A stretch of 64,000 nt of DNA from Chitinophagaceae bacterium UBA4411 (GTDB taxonomy: Bacteria > Bacteroidota > Bacteroidia > Chitinophagales > Chitinophagaceae): positions 62,001 through 126,000 of the forward strand of contig DGQP01000004.1 in assembly GCA_002400415.1 (NCBI GenBank), written 5' to 3'. Both the position numbers and the translations under genes were made by a program. Each line of letters begins with the position of its first letter. Within the stretch, counting starts at the first letter, position 1. This document shows, piece by piece, positions 1 through 8,751 of this stretch. Under the pieces are notes generated by a model. It saw only the letters and a list, made by a program, of their open reading frames with translations. It ran no database searches and was not told where the DNA came from.

Positions 1-1212
1 AGGGAATTCAAGCAATTAGTAAAAACTTTTCATGACAATGGTTTGCGGGTGGTGATGGACGTGGTGTATAACCATACGGCACTGACGGAGAAATCAAATT
101 TCAATCAGCTGGCGCCGGGCTATTATTACCGGCAAACAAAAGATGGTAAGTTCTCCAATGCCACAGCCTGCGGTAATGAAACCGCCAGCGAAAGGCCTAT
201 GTTCCGGAAGTTTATGCTGGAGTCCATGAAATACTGGATGGAGGAATACCATATTGACGGATTCCGGGTGGACCTGATGGGAGTGCATGATATTAAAACA
301 ATGAACCTTATTTCGAAAGAACTGCACCGGGTACGACCTGATATTATCATCTATGGTGAAGGCTGGACGGCCGGATCATCACCTTTACCGGATTCAGTAA
401 GGGCTTTGAAAATAAATGCTGCCAAACTGGACCGTATTGCTGTATTCAGTGATGATATCCGGGACGGGATCAAGGGAAGTGTGTTTGAACATGCAGACAA
501 AGGTTTTGCCAGCGGCAAAGCAGGCATGGAAGAAAGTATCAAATTCGGGATTGTGGCGGCTACAAAGCATCCGCAGGTGGATTACAGTAAAGTGAACTAT
601 TCCAAAGCGGCTTATGCAAAAGAGCCCTATCAAACGGTAACTTATGCCGAGTGTCACGACAACCATGTGCTCTGGGATAAACTGGCTATCTCAGCAAAAG
701 ATGCCACAGAAGCTGAAAGAAAAGAGATGCATAAACTGGCTTTGTCAATTGTACTGACCTCGCAGGGTATGTCGTTCCTGCATGCTGGAACAGAGTTCCT
801 GCGGAGTAAAAGAGGAGTGGAGAATTCTTATGATTCGCCGGATAGTATCAATGCAATTGACTGGGAACTGAAGACAACCAATAAGGATGTGCTGGACTAT
901 GTGAAAGGGCTGATCAAAATGCGGAAAGAACACCCCGCTTTCCGCATGATGAAGACAAAGGATATAGCAGCAAACTTACTGTTCTATGATATGCCGGCCG
1001 GTGTGGTTGCCTATACAATTAATGGGAGCAGGCTGGGAGATTCCTGGAAAAAAATACTGGTACTTTTTAACGGAACCGCAGCAGAAAAGCAGTTGCCAAT
1101 TCCTGTGGGCAAATGGAAGAGATACATGATAGCCAATGCTGCAACGGCAGCGGAAATAACAAACGGCAACACAACGGTTGCCGCTTATTCCTGTACAATA
1201 CTGTATCAATAA
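1..1212 (+). CDS. pulA: Type I pullulanase (GH13), C-terminal part, 5' end outside window
   Basis: The reading frame is open from base 1, so the gene starts upstream; 403 residues are visible. The four GH13 regions are present: region I DVVYNH (residues 20-25 from the window edge), region II GFRVDLMG with nucleophile Asp 91, region III YGEGW with acid/base Glu 120, and region IV CHDNH at 218-222 with the transition-state Asp. This order and the CHDNH wording fit pullulanases that hydrolyse alpha-1,6 branch points of glycogen or pullulan. A beta-sandwich-like C-terminal stretch follows residue ~300. The N-terminal CBM48-type domain expected in the family must lie upstream. It ends tail-to-tail, without a gap, against the next gene on the other strand. 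Confidence 0.93.
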   Translation, partial: REFKQLVKTFHDNGLRVVMDVVYNHTALTEKSNFNQLAPGYYYRQTKDGKFSNATACGNETASERPMFRKFMLESMKYWMEEYHIDGFRVDLMGVHDIKTMNLISKELHRVRPDIIIYGEGWTAGSSPLPDSVRALKINAAKLDRIAVFSDDIRDGIKGSVFEHADKGFASGKAGMEESIKFGIVAATKHPQVDYSKVNYSKAAYAKEPYQTVTYAECHDNHVLWDKLAISAKDATEAERKEMHKLALSIVLTSQGMSFLHAGTEFLRSKRGVENSYDSPDSINAIDWELKTTNKDVLDYVKGLIKMRKEHPAFRMMKTKDIAANLLFYDMPAGVVAYTINGSRLGDSWKKILVLFNGTAAEKQLPIPVGKWKRYMIANAATAAEITNGNTTVAAYSCTILYQ

Positions 1213-2361
1213 TTATTTTCCGGTCTGATCCACATATGCAGATATCCATCCTACCTGCCCGTTCTTGACGAAGTAAAACTCTTTTGATTCATAGATGGAG
1301 GCAAACTGGCGCATAATCTTAATAAGAAGACCTGTGCCTGCCATTAATGAACGCTGGTCGAAAACGGAATGAACCCGTTTGATCTCACCCACGGCTTTCG
1401 CCTTGTCAACTTTAGTATCGGTTATTTTTTTGGCGAGGGCATCTGCAGAAAGCGCCGGGAAATCTTTGAATAACTGTTCGCTGAATGCCAGCACATCGTC
1501 AAAACTTACGGTAATTACGGAACGGTTGACCAGTTCCGGGTGAACCAGGGTGGCCACCGCCCATGCAATTCCCCCGCTGAATGCAATATTATCACTGAGC
1601 GGATAGGCTCCGCTCGAATTCACTGCATAAATGATCTCTGTATTCTCAGCACCTGTCAATACCCGGTACATTTGCTTATTGAAATTACTCAGGGTCTTGT
1701 CAGTTTCCTCGCATCTTTTTTCCGTGGCATTAGCAGTACTTTTTGTGCCCCAGTTCAGTTGGAATAGTTTAAAATCTTTTGTATTGCCATTGGGGAAATA
1801 ACCGCCTTTTGTATTACCACTTCCGATATCAATAAGAAATGTTGTATACCGCTTTGCTTCCGGCACTATACCGAGATGGGATAAACGGGCTTCCTGGGTT
1901 ACATCCACTATATCCACTTTCCGGTCTGGTTCTTTGATTTTATCCCGGAATGAAATGACCAGTTCTTCGATCATTTTATTTTTATCATCCTTGTCGGCCT
2001 GCATTTTTACACCACTGCTGATCACTGTAAAAACCCGTTTGGAAGGGATCTTCATGTCCTTAGTAGCCACAGTAAAAAGATTGTACAGTCCGTTTAATGT
2101 TGCCGTTGAAGTAGCTTGTGAAAAGCTGATAAAATCGGTATTAACAGAAGTGTCTTTCAGAATCGTAAACGAATTTCCATTGGCTGTTTTATCCACATCC
2201 AGTACGCTCAGCTTTACGCCTTTGGATCCCACTTCAATACCGGCAAAAACAGAATTATTATCGTAACGGAACTTTACTGTATTCTGCCCGGATACAAAGT
2301 ACATATTGAACAGCAATAACCCGGGCAACAGGATGACCTGCTTCCACTTTTTCTGGTACAT
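1213..2361 (-). CDS. Exported protein with Ppx/GppA- or Hsp70-like ASKHA fold
   Basis: The 382-residue product starts with a signal peptide ending near VSG-QN. Two glycine-rich nucleotide-binding-like motifs follow: FAGIEVGSKG (residues ~39-48) and FLIDIGSGNTKGG (~175-187). These resemble the phosphate-1 and phosphate-2 loops of the actin/Hsp70/exopolyphosphatase superfamily, closest to the DIGGGS of Ppx. The ATG at 2361 was chosen because it leads straight into the signal peptide; an ATG 69 bases further upstream is in frame but adds an unlikely leader. An exported member of this fold is unusual, since ATP is scarce in the periplasm. A substrate cannot be named. The fold is probable; the function is unknown. 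Confidence 0.7.
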   Translation of the reverse strand: MYQKKWKQVILLPGLLLFNMYFVSGQNTVKFRYDNNSVFAGIEVGSKGVKLSVLDVDKTANGNSFTILKDTSVNTDFISFSQATSTATLNGLYNLFTVATKDMKIPSKRVFTVISSGVKMQADKDDKNKMIEELVISFRDKIKEPDRKVDIVDVTQEARLSHLGIVPEAKRYTTFLIDIGSGNTKGGYFPNGNTKDFKLFQLNWGTKSTANATEKRCEETDKTLSNFNKQMYRVLTGAENTEIIYAVNSSGAYPLSDNIAFSGGIAWAVATLVHPELVNRSVITVSFDDVLAFSEQLFKDFPALSADALAKKITDTKVDKAKAVGEIKRVHSVFDQRSLMAGTGLLIKIMRQFASIYESKEFYFVKNGQVGWISAYVDQTGK

Positions 2362-2470
2362 AAGAGGACTTTTGATTGGGTTAAAAGTACTAAATACGGA
2401 ACGTCTGAGTAGTTTTAGCAACTGTAACACATTTTACTTGTGAAAAAAATGTGCACATTCTCCGGTAAAC

Positions 2471-2501
2471 CGAAAAAGAAAAGCTGCCATTCAGCAGCTT
2501 T
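2471..2501 (-). terminator. Rho-independent terminator of the DinB-like gene
   Basis: An 8-bp perfect stem (AAAGCTGC / GCAGCTTT, 2480-2487 with 2494-2501) with a 6-base loop is followed on the minus strand by a T-rich tract. It lies 7 bases after the stop of the DinB-like gene. Confidence 0.75.
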
Positions 2502-2507
2502 CCGGGT

Positions 2508-3005
2508 TTAGAAATTGTTTTCATCCGCACTGGGACCATAACTACCCGGTATAGGTATATTCAGCAGCCTCAGGTAAACACCCAGTTGAGCCCTGTGGTG
2601 CACGATTTGGCAATAGCTCATGCGGATTACATCGGCCTTTGGCTCTTTACTATATACCTGTTCGCCATTGCGCAGGGTCCAGTCGGGTAACAGGTCTGCG
2701 TCTTTTGCGCCGGCTAAATGTTTTTTGCCATCAGCAAAGCATTCTTCAAAATAGTCCAGCAATGCAGCTGTGGTATCAATTTTTTTGGGATCATAAGGAT
2801 TACTGGCAAAATCAAGTTCTTCTGTAGTAAGCACCATGCTCACCCAGGAAGGTAATTCAGCAATATGGGTGGTCAGCTGGCGGAGGGTCATGCTTTTTTC
2901 ATGCGGCTTCCAGTCATACTTATCATCGGGGACTCTCTCCAGCATTTTGCGGGTGGTTTGGGCTTCTCTTTCCATTTCTTTTAATAACTGTTGGGTCTGT
3001 GACAT
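2508..3005 (-). CDS. DinB-family four-helix protein
   Basis: The 165-residue protein matches the DinB/YfiT four-helix bundle. His 47 in LTTHIAELP and His 136/137 in QIVHHRAQLG are the expected metal-ligand positions. Members of this superfamily include thiol S-transferases and many damage- or stress-induced proteins of unknown reaction. There is no signal peptide, so it is cytoplasmic. The gene stands alone with its own terminator. A second, more distant DinB-like protein is encoded at 16467-16913. The family call is firm; the specific activity is unknown. Confidence 0.8.
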   Translation of the reverse strand: MSQTQQLLKEMEREAQTTRKMLERVPDDKYDWKPHEKSMTLRQLTTHIAELPSWVSMVLTTEELDFASNPYDPKKIDTTAALLDYFEECFADGKKHLAGAKDADLLPDWTLRNGEQVYSKEPKADVIRMSYCQIVHHRAQLGVYLRLLNIPIPGSYGPSADENNF

Positions 3006-3080
3006 AGTTTTTTGTTTTAGAATTCAAAGAAACCGTGCCGTAGTGACAGCCCTATGTCAGCAGCAGATAACTGATTTGAA

Positions 3081-3108
3081 AATAAAAAACCCCTCGGGAG
3101 AGGGGTTT
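3081..3108 (-). terminator. Rho-independent terminator of the RRM protein gene
   Basis: A perfect 9-bp stem AAACCCCTC / GAGGGGTTT (3087-3095 with 3100-3108) with a 4-base loop is followed on the minus strand by TTTTTTATT. It lies 28 bases after the stop of the glycine-rich RNA-binding protein gene. Confidence 0.85.
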
Positions 3109-3135
3109 ATATCTGAGTAAATTAATCTTAATAGT

Positions 3136-3525
3136 TTAATAACGGTTCCTGTCGCGGTCATAACCTCCGCCACCTTTGTTATAGCCACCACCGCCGCCAC
3201 GATTGTATCCGCCACCGCCACCAGATCCTCCGCGATAACCTCCGCCACCGCCACGGCTGTTAAATCCACCGCCACCGCCACCCTGCTTTTCTTCGGCTTG
3301 TTTTACCACCAGCGTTTTACGGCCCAGTGAAATGTCGTTCAGGCCTTCTATAGCTTCTTTGGCCTCTGTATCGTTGGGCATTTCCACAAATCCAAACCCA
3401 CGGCTTTTACCTGTTTCCCTGTCAATAGAAACTTTGGCAGAAGTAACAGTTCCGAATTTTTCAAAAAACTCCTCCAGTTCCGCATCATCAAGATCGTATG
3501 GCAGGCCCGCAACAAAAATTTTCAT
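3136..3525 (-). CDS. Glycine-rich RNA-binding protein with one RRM
   Basis: The product has 129 residues. An RRM occupies residues 1-80, with RNP2 KIFVAGLP (2-9) and RNP1 RGFGFVEM (42-49). A low-complexity tail of Gly, Tyr, Arg and Asn follows from about residue 82 to the end. This is the architecture of cyanobacterial and Bacteroidota cold-inducible RNA chaperones. The ATG at 3525 places RNP2 at the very N terminus as is usual; the in-frame ATG six codons upstream is less likely. The glycine repeats are encoded by CCACC/GCC-type tandem units on the plus strand and are a likely spot for length variation. Cold regulation is expected from the family, not visible here. Confidence 0.9.
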   Translation of the reverse strand: MKIFVAGLPYDLDDAELEEFFEKFGTVTSAKVSIDRETGKSRGFGFVEMPNDTEAKEAIEGLNDISLGRKTLVVKQAEEKQGGGGGGFNSRGGGGGYRGGSGGGGGYNRGGGGGYNKGGGGYDRDRNRY

Positions 3526-3610
3526 GTAGTTTGTTCTTTTCACAAATGTACAGAACTTATGTGTGTCTGTTGCAGGATAATTTCTAACGGTAATTTTTCA
3601 GGGGAAACCC

Positions 3611-4375
3611 TCACCCGTTGATGCCACCACTCACTTCAATGCGCTGACCGTTGATCCATTTGGCATCATCAGTGCAAAGAAAGGCTACAACAGAACCAAT
3701 ATCATCAGCATTACCTACACGCCCCAGTGGTGAAAGTGAACCCAGCATTCCTTTCAACTGGGGGTTATTACGGATGGCAGCATTATTAAAATCGGTTTCC
3801 ACAGGTCCCGGTGCCACTATATTGGCCCCGATACCTTTAGCTCCCAGTTCTTTTGCCAGGTATTTGGTAAAAATTTCAACAGCACCTTTCATGGAAGCAT
3901 ACACAGAATAGCCAGGATTGCTGAAGCGGGTGGTGCCGGTTGAAATATTAATGATACGTGAGCCACTGTTCAGCATCGGGACACATTTCTGCGTCAGGAA
4001 ATACACACTTTTGAAATGTACATTCAGGAAATTATTGAACAGTTCTTCGGTTACCTGCTCAAAAGGTACTGTAGCCCCCATCCCGGCATTATTTACCAGG
4101 AAATCGAAATTTTCTTTTTGCCAGCCCTGTTGCAGGGCATTTTTCAATTGTTGCACAAACTGGTCAAGTGAAGAGAAGTCAGCCATATCTAATGGCAGTG
4201 CTTTTGCTTTCCGTCCCAGTTTCTCAATCTGCTGTACAGTTTCAGCAGCTTCGGCTTCATTGGTACGGTAAGTAAGCACCAGGTCCAGGCCTTTACGGGC
4301 AATACTGATGGCCATATCTTTTCCCAAACCGCGGCTGCCGCCGGTTACTACTGCGATCTTTGTTGTTGATGACAT
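3611..4375 (-). CDS. Short-chain dehydrogenase/reductase (SDR)
   Basis: The 254-residue classical SDR has the cofactor loop TGGSRGLGK near residue 10, the NNAG motif, the catalytic Ser in INISTGTT and YxxxK in SVYASMKG. The C terminus ends GGING, as in FabG-like enzymes. The Arg after the glycine loop and the absence of an acidic residue at the end of beta-2 (TYRTNEAE) suggest NADP(H). The ATG at 4375 places the glycine loop correctly; the longer frame adds 15 unlikely residues. A short AraC-type regulator gene lies 91 bases upstream on the same strand and may control it. The substrate is unknown. Confidence 0.88.
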   Translation of the reverse strand: MSSTTKIAVVTGGSRGLGKDMAISIARKGLDLVLTYRTNEAEAAETVQQIEKLGRKAKALPLDMADFSSLDQFVQQLKNALQQGWQKENFDFLVNNAGMGATVPFEQVTEELFNNFLNVHFKSVYFLTQKCVPMLNSGSRIINISTGTTRFSNPGYSVYASMKGAVEIFTKYLAKELGAKGIGANIVAPGPVETDFNNAAIRNNPQLKGMLGSLSPLGRVGNADDIGSVVAFLCTDDAKWINGQRIEVSGGING

Positions 4376-4466
4376 ATTTTTTTTGATTTTTAGAATACAA
4401 AGATGCCCCGCAACCATCAAATCAGCATGGTGAGAGTTACAGGAAAAATGGTGACTGTTTCAGATT

Positions 4467-4850
4467 TCAGGGATTTTTGTGCCCGTCCCTGAATTTTTTA
4501 GGTGTCGTACCGGCAAAAGCTTTAAAGAATTTTGTGAAATTGGAGGGATCATAAGTGAGTTGCCGGGCGATCTGTGCTATGGAAAGGTCAGTGGTGAGTA
4601 ATAATTCCTTGGCAAGGTTCAGGAGGCGTTCTTCATAAAAACTACAGCTCGAATGGCCTGTTACTTCTTTAATGGTATTGCTCAGGTGTACAGGATGAAT
4701 ATGCATAAGCTCAGCAAAATCCCTTATTTCAAGCGCTCTGTCAACCTTCCCTTCCTTTAACTGCAGGATATGATTATCCAGCTCGGCAATATATTCTTTT
4801 ACAATTGCCCTCTTTCTGACTGACAAAGCGGCTGTTTCTGTTTGCTGCAT
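4467..4850 (-). CDS. Short AraC-family transcriptional regulator (DNA-binding domain only)
   Basis: The 127-residue protein consists almost entirely of the AraC C-terminal domain. The first helix-turn-helix includes FAELMHIHPVHLSNTIKEVT and the second includes SIAQIARQLTYDPSNFTKFF, ending at TPKKFRD. The usual N-terminal cupin sensor is absent, so any signal must be sensed by expression level or by a partner. It lies just upstream of, and co-oriented with, the SDR gene at 3611-4375; control of that gene is a plausible inference. A coding relic of the missing domain was not seen upstream, because the divergent gene begins at 4970. Confidence 0.85.
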   Translation of the reverse strand: MQQTETAALSVRKRAIVKEYIAELDNHILQLKEGKVDRALEIRDFAELMHIHPVHLSNTIKEVTGHSSCSFYEERLLNLAKELLLTTDLSIAQIARQLTYDPSNFTKFFKAFAGTTPKKFRDGHKNP

Positions 4851-4969
4851 ATTGCTAAATTAAAATATTTATCCGGAAGTGGCCGAAACCGGCCTGTGCA
4901 ACCTTTTTTCCGCAGGCCCGGTCAGGTGAAATCAAGGGCTGCTCCGGCAGACCGCTGACCGGAACCAAT

Positions 4970-5332
4970 ATGCACAAAAAAGCTGCTTACATATTATTTG
5001 CTGCTTTCATTGCAGTACAGTTTGCCAGGCAGGTCAGCTATGCAGAATGCCTTTTGTCCAATTATATTTCCGGCGCCGGGAAGCAATGTGATTGCGAAAA
5101 AATCTTCAAAGAAAAAACAGGCCCGGAAAAATCAACAGGGCTGCCGGCCAATCATCCTCACCTTCATATAGACGATGTGTATTGCTTCATAAAAATGTTT
5201 GTTGTGCAAAAATGGCATCGTACCGTACCGCCAGTTCATACCCGGGCAGGTGAAAAAAACTGGAAGAATGTCATCACCGGTTCAATTGACCGTCCACCAC
5301 CCCGTATCGCTTTCTCCCCGGTTCTTATGTAG
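4970..5332 (+). CDS. Small exported Cys/His protein, HYC_CC_PP-like
   Basis: The 120-residue product begins with a hydrophobic export signal (residues 4-25). Features reminiscent of the small Bacteroidota HYC_CC_PP proteins follow: AECLLSNY near 25-32, CDC at 39-41, a histidine cluster HPHLHIDD (~61-68) and DRPPPRI near the end. Such proteins are often found beside TonB-dependent receptors and metal-handling genes and may bind metal, but their role is unproven. Here the next gene (78 bases on) encodes an exported thioredoxin-fold protein, which would fit a redox or metal context. It is divergent from the AraC-type gene. Similarity was recalled, not computed. Confidence 0.6.
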   Translation: MHKKAAYILFAAFIAVQFARQVSYAECLLSNYISGAGKQCDCEKIFKEKTGPEKSTGLPANHPHLHIDDVYCFIKMFVVQKWHRTVPPVHTRAGEKNWKNVITGSIDRPPPRIAFSPVLM

Positions 5333-5409
5333 TGCAGGCGGCTGTCATTTTGATATGACACAGCAACGTTCTGCTGTAACCCTGTTATTTACTTTAATCA
5401 TTAATCAAT

Positions 5410-6294
5410 ATGAAAAAAATAATATTGAATTGTTCTGCTTTTATTATTACCGTTACAACTATTGCACAAACCAGTGTAAACAAGCCTGAAATATTATACG
5501 GGACTGTAACAAAAACTGATCTCCGGCAAGCTCCTTATAATAAATGGTTTGACAGTATTTATACCAGCTATAATCCTTCCGCCGCTGTGATCAGTAAAAT
5601 AAGCAAACAGCAACTGAAAGACATACATATCGAGATATTCTTTGGTACCTGGTGTGGCGATAGCAGGAGGGAAGTGCCCGGATTTCTGAAGATTATGGAC
5701 CAGTTGGCGTTTCCCGCATCGGAGATCAGTCTCATTGCCACCGGCAGTGATTCGTTATATAAACAAAGCCCGCAACATGAAGAGGCCGGGAAAGGAATAT
5801 TCCGGGTGCCTGTTTTTATTGTTTACAGGAGTGGGATTGAGATCAATCGTATTACCGAGTTTCCTGTTTCCTCATTGGAAAACGACCTGGCGGCCATCCT
5901 GGCTGACCAGTCATACAGTCCCAATTACAGGAGTTTTACACTCGTAAGGAATTGGCTGCAGGATAGCAGTTTGATGGATAAAAACAGCAACCTGCGCGGA
6001 TTGGCCATGCAATTAAAATACCTGGTTGCCGGTGAGAGAGAGTTAAACAGTTTAGGTTATGTTTTGCTGAAACAGGGAAAGAAAGCAGAAGCGTTAAGAA
6101 TATTCCAGGTGAATGCAATATTATACCCGGAATCCGCAAATGTGCTTTCAAGTCTTGGCGAAGGGTATTATGAGAATACAGATTATCAGAGTGCTGTTCT
6201 TATACTGGAAAAAGCATTAGAGCTAAACAAAGAACCGGCATTGATAAAAGAGATACTGAAAGTATTATACAAAGCGAAACTGGCCAAAGGCTGA
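5410..6294 (+). CDS. Exported thioredoxin-fold protein with C-terminal TPR
   Basis: The 294-residue protein has a signal peptide (residues 1-19, ending TIAQ), a thioredoxin-like domain at roughly 50-165 and tetratricopeptide-like helices from ~215 to 290 (ELNSLGYVLLKQGKKAEALRIF and the following repeat). The active-site segment reads GTWCGDSRREVP: the first Cys is kept but the resolving Cys is Ser. It therefore cannot make an intramolecular disulfide; a mixed-disulfide, peroxiredoxin-like or binding role is possible. It follows the small Cys/His protein gene with 77 bases between. A strong terminator lies 6 bases after the stop. Confidence 0.82.
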   Translation: MKKIILNCSAFIITVTTIAQTSVNKPEILYGTVTKTDLRQAPYNKWFDSIYTSYNPSAAVISKISKQQLKDIHIEIFFGTWCGDSRREVPGFLKIMDQLAFPASEISLIATGSDSLYKQSPQHEEAGKGIFRVPVFIVYRSGIEINRITEFPVSSLENDLAAILADQSYSPNYRSFTLVRNWLQDSSLMDKNSNLRGLAMQLKYLVAGERELNSLGYVLLKQGKKAEALRIFQVNAILYPESANVLSSLGEGYYENTDYQSAVLILEKALELNKEPALIKEILKVLYKAKLAKG

Positions 6295-6299
6295 ACAGT

Positions 6300-6334
6300 A
6301 AGGGAATGATCGTTAATAAGTCATTCCCTTTTTT
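6300..6334 (+). terminator. Rho-independent terminator between convergent genes
   Basis: A perfect 10-bp stem AAGGGAATGA / TCATTCCCTT (6300-6309 with 6321-6330), an 11-base loop and a T tract serve the thioredoxin-TPR gene. The A-rich left flank is short, so function for the opposing SRPBCC gene is less sure; its stop codon overlaps the T tract. Confidence 0.85.
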
Positions 6335-6764
6335 AATTGGCCTGCAGCACCCGGCAATATTTTTCAAGTCCTTCGACACAGGAATGGATATCTTTTTCGA
6401 TAAGCTGAACGGATTCATCTCCGTTCAGCATGCCGGGCCTGAATACTGCAGCCCAGCGTATCTCGCAACAACTCATATTAACGGGAACGATTTTGATAAA
6501 GCCGGTGAAGTTGGAATAGGGAAGTGGTGAAGGGTCCTGTATATCGTACAGCAATTCCATAGCCCGGCTGTCAAGCCGGAGGATGGTCTCTGTATATGTA
6601 TTCCCATTATTGGTTACCGTAGTCCGCATGGCCACTTCATCGTTTGTTAATATACTATTGTATACTGCCGGGTGATACTCTTCCACGCCGGTGATACCGC
6701 TGATCACTTTCCAGGCTGCTTCCGCAGGTACCTGCATCATCCTTTTAACAGCTGTTTTTTTCAT
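6333..6764 (-). CDS. SRPBCC (START-like) family protein
   Basis: This 143-residue protein of the polyketide-cyclase/START-like fold begins KRMMQVPAEAAWKVISGITGVEEYHP, the usual first strand and helix, and closes with the long C-terminal helix IEKDIHSCVEGLEKYCRVL. These proteins bind small hydrophobic ligands in a helix-grip cavity; the ligand here is unknown. There is no signal peptide. It is convergent with the thioredoxin-TPR gene and separated by 109 bases from the start-distal membrane protein gene upstream. Confidence 0.8.
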   Translation of the reverse strand: MKKTAVKRMMQVPAEAAWKVISGITGVEEYHPAVYNSILTNDEVAMRTTVTNNGNTYTETILRLDSRAMELLYDIQDPSPLPYSNFTGFIKIVPVNMSCCEIRWAAVFRPGMLNGDESVQLIEKDIHSCVEGLEKYCRVLQAN

Positions 6765-6873
6765 AATAACAGATTTGTACAGGGAAGTTATGATCTGAAT
6801 AAAAGAAGGAAACAGGAAAATGGCCGAGCCGGGGTTTTAAGCGGATGGATTGAAGCAAAACAAGCAGAAATCG

Positions 6874-7524
6874 TTATGGCTCCGGGGTCAGTGGTAGCAG
6901 GTCCTGTTCAAAACGGTACAGGTAAAAATTCACTCTTATGAACCATAAAAGAAAAACAGCAAAACTGATCTTTTGGATCACCGGTAAATAATATAACCAG
7001 CTGCTGTGGTAGATATAATTATTCAAAGCGCTTAATAATATACAGAGTATCCCCATTGCTGCCAGCGTATAATTTCTTTTTTTGTACAAACCAACAGAAA
7101 CGATTATCAAGGCTGTCATTCCCAGTGCCCCTGCTGTATTGATCACGGGATCATGTTCTGCAAACAGAAGCAAGACCATTGTAATCATGGAAAGAATGCC
7201 AGCATAACGGACCAGTATACGGCCGGCCGAACGGGTGCGGAACAGAAGGGAAGCGAAATACCAAAACAGCGAAAGGCTGATCCCTAAAATGAATAGGGCA
7301 GTGATGGCTACCGGCCGGGCTGCATTGATCTGCCCGTTTTGTGCATGGCTGGCCATCAGTTCACACCAGTAATTATGTTGCCAGCTGAATCCTGCAGCTG
7401 TTTTGTTTATATCTGAACCACCCGGGTATAGATATGTGGCAATGATATACAGCAATACATACAGGCAAATGCCCCAGGCGGGCAATAATATCCATCTGCT
7501 ATTTTTTTCCGGGAGCAATGACAA
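6874..7524 (-). CDS. Six-helix membrane protein, DUF998-like
   Basis: The 216-residue integral membrane protein has about six hydrophobic segments (approximate residues 12-32, 70-93, 103-121, 127-147, 150-170, 176-198). The overall pattern and the N-terminal YLYPGGSDIN segment after helix 1 resemble DUF998-type proteins, but no functional residues are recognised. The SRPBCC gene follows 109 bases downstream on the same strand. Function is unknown. Confidence 0.65.
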   Translation of the reverse strand: MSLLPEKNSRWILLPAWGICLYVLLYIIATYLYPGGSDINKTAAGFSWQHNYWCELMASHAQNGQINAARPVAITALFILGISLSLFWYFASLLFRTRSAGRILVRYAGILSMITMVLLLFAEHDPVINTAGALGMTALIIVSVGLYKKRNYTLAAMGILCILLSALNNYIYHSSWLYYLPVIQKISFAVFLLWFIRVNFYLYRFEQDLLPLTPEP

Positions 7525-7582
7525 AAGTATTGCTCAAATATAATACCGTGGCCAATGATAAAAAGTTAAACTGCATTTTAAA

Positions 7583-8035
7583 TTAATCCCATACATATCT
7601 CCAGCTGCCGTCTTCTTGTCTCTTCCAGACTGTATGAAAAACGCCATGTGCTTCATTGATCGTTCCGCTGCTGTCTTTGGATTGCCAGACATATTGGCCA
7701 TAGGTATAGCCGGTACTGCCATCCTCACTGGCATCCACAAAATCAGGCGACCATTTTACGGAAGCAGTTTTAAAATAATCAGCGCTATAAAAATTACGGA
7801 TAGCTTCTTTTCCCCTGATAAGACTGTCCTTGCCTCTTTTGATGACAGCATTGGAATCTGCAAAAAACCAAAAGGCTGCGGCAATTCCTTTTTCGGCAGC
7901 CATTGTTTCAAAATCCTTCTCAGCTTTTGTTATCGCCTCTTTTGCTTTAGCTGACTGATCCCCCTGCTGTTGCTGGCAGGAAGAAACGACACTATAAAAA
8001 AAGATCAGAATCGAATATGTAAAAGTCTTTGTCAT
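7583..8035 (-). CDS. DUF4440/SnoaL-like lipoprotein
   Basis: The 150-residue lipoprotein has a type II signal peptide with lipobox VSSC, giving lipid-modified Cys 20. An NTF2-like domain follows: helix AKEAITKAEKDFETMAAEKGIAAAF in its usual place, LIRGKEAIRNFYS, and TGYTYGQYVWQ to HGVFHTVWKRQ strands. Related proteins bind or convert small molecules, or act as scaffolds; nothing marks this one as an enzyme. It is separated by 158 bases from the divergent gene at 8194. Confidence 0.82.
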   Translation of the reverse strand: MTKTFTYSILIFFYSVVSSCQQQQGDQSAKAKEAITKAEKDFETMAAEKGIAAAFWFFADSNAVIKRGKDSLIRGKEAIRNFYSADYFKTASVKWSPDFVDASEDGSTGYTYGQYVWQSKDSSGTINEAHGVFHTVWKRQEDGSWRYVWD

Positions 8036-8193
8036 AACACAGGTTTTATAACTACAAGTTAGCCAGACATTCCCGGAACAGGAAGCCGTTTATAAAAACG
8101 GTTAGCCGGTTCATCTGAGGATATAACAGTTCATGCAGGCTTCATTCCTGTGGCAATACACCCGGTTCTATTTTTATAATTCAAAACCTTATC

Positions 8194-8718
8194 ATGAAAA
8201 ATAAACTAATGAGGGCTGCCAGGCCCTTTGTATTCCTGGCCCTGATATTTACCTGGGTTTCCTTTAAGAACATCGGTAATGATGGAAATGTCATCCCCAA
8301 AGAACTGGTGGGGGAATGGCAATATGGTTCTGCCTCCATGACAGAGATATGGGATAAGCCTACGAATACTTTCCTGGGTAATTCTTTTGAACTGTCTGTC
8401 GGTTTTCATTTTAAGGCAGATGGAACTTATGAAGAATATTTTGTTGCGGGTTCCCGGTTGATCGGCAGTTGCCGGATCAATATTTTCAATGTCAGTTATG
8501 GTGTCCTACAATACGATGCGGCAACCAAACGCATTACCACCATTCCCAACAGGGTGAAGAACAAATTTTATAATTGCGGAAGCCTGTCGCAAAGCGAGAA
8601 AACGACGGAACTGAAAAGTAATACCTATGAGTTAAAACCTGCTGTGGTTGCTAACGGTACAAAAGTGCTCGAAATAAAGAACGGCCCCGGCCCGGCGACA
8701 ATCTTTTATAAAAAATAA
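8194..8718 (+). CDS. Exported hypothetical protein, lipocalin-like
   Basis: The 174-residue protein starts with a hydrophobic N-terminal segment (residues 9-25) and continues with LVGEWQYGSAS, F.LSVGFHFKADGTYEEYF and other short alternating strands that suggest a small beta-barrel of the lipocalin-like type used in Bacteroidota exported proteins. Two Cys (in GSCRIN and YNCGS) could form a disulfide. It precedes the DUF4268 gene by 33 bases and may be co-transcribed. No specific function. Confidence 0.65.
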   Translation: MKNKLMRAARPFVFLALIFTWVSFKNIGNDGNVIPKELVGEWQYGSASMTEIWDKPTNTFLGNSFELSVGFHFKADGTYEEYFVAGSRLIGSCRINIFNVSYGVLQYDAATKRITTIPNRVKNKFYNCGSLSQSEKTTELKSNTYELKPAVVANGTKVLEIKNGPGPATIFYKK

Positions 8719-8751
8719 GCAAAGAATACCCGGCTGTTTTATTTTGCAGCC

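Noticed and set aside
3157..3290. Short tandem repeats of the CCACCGCC type
   Set aside because: They are the Gly-rich tail codons of the RRM protein, not a CRISPR or satellite.
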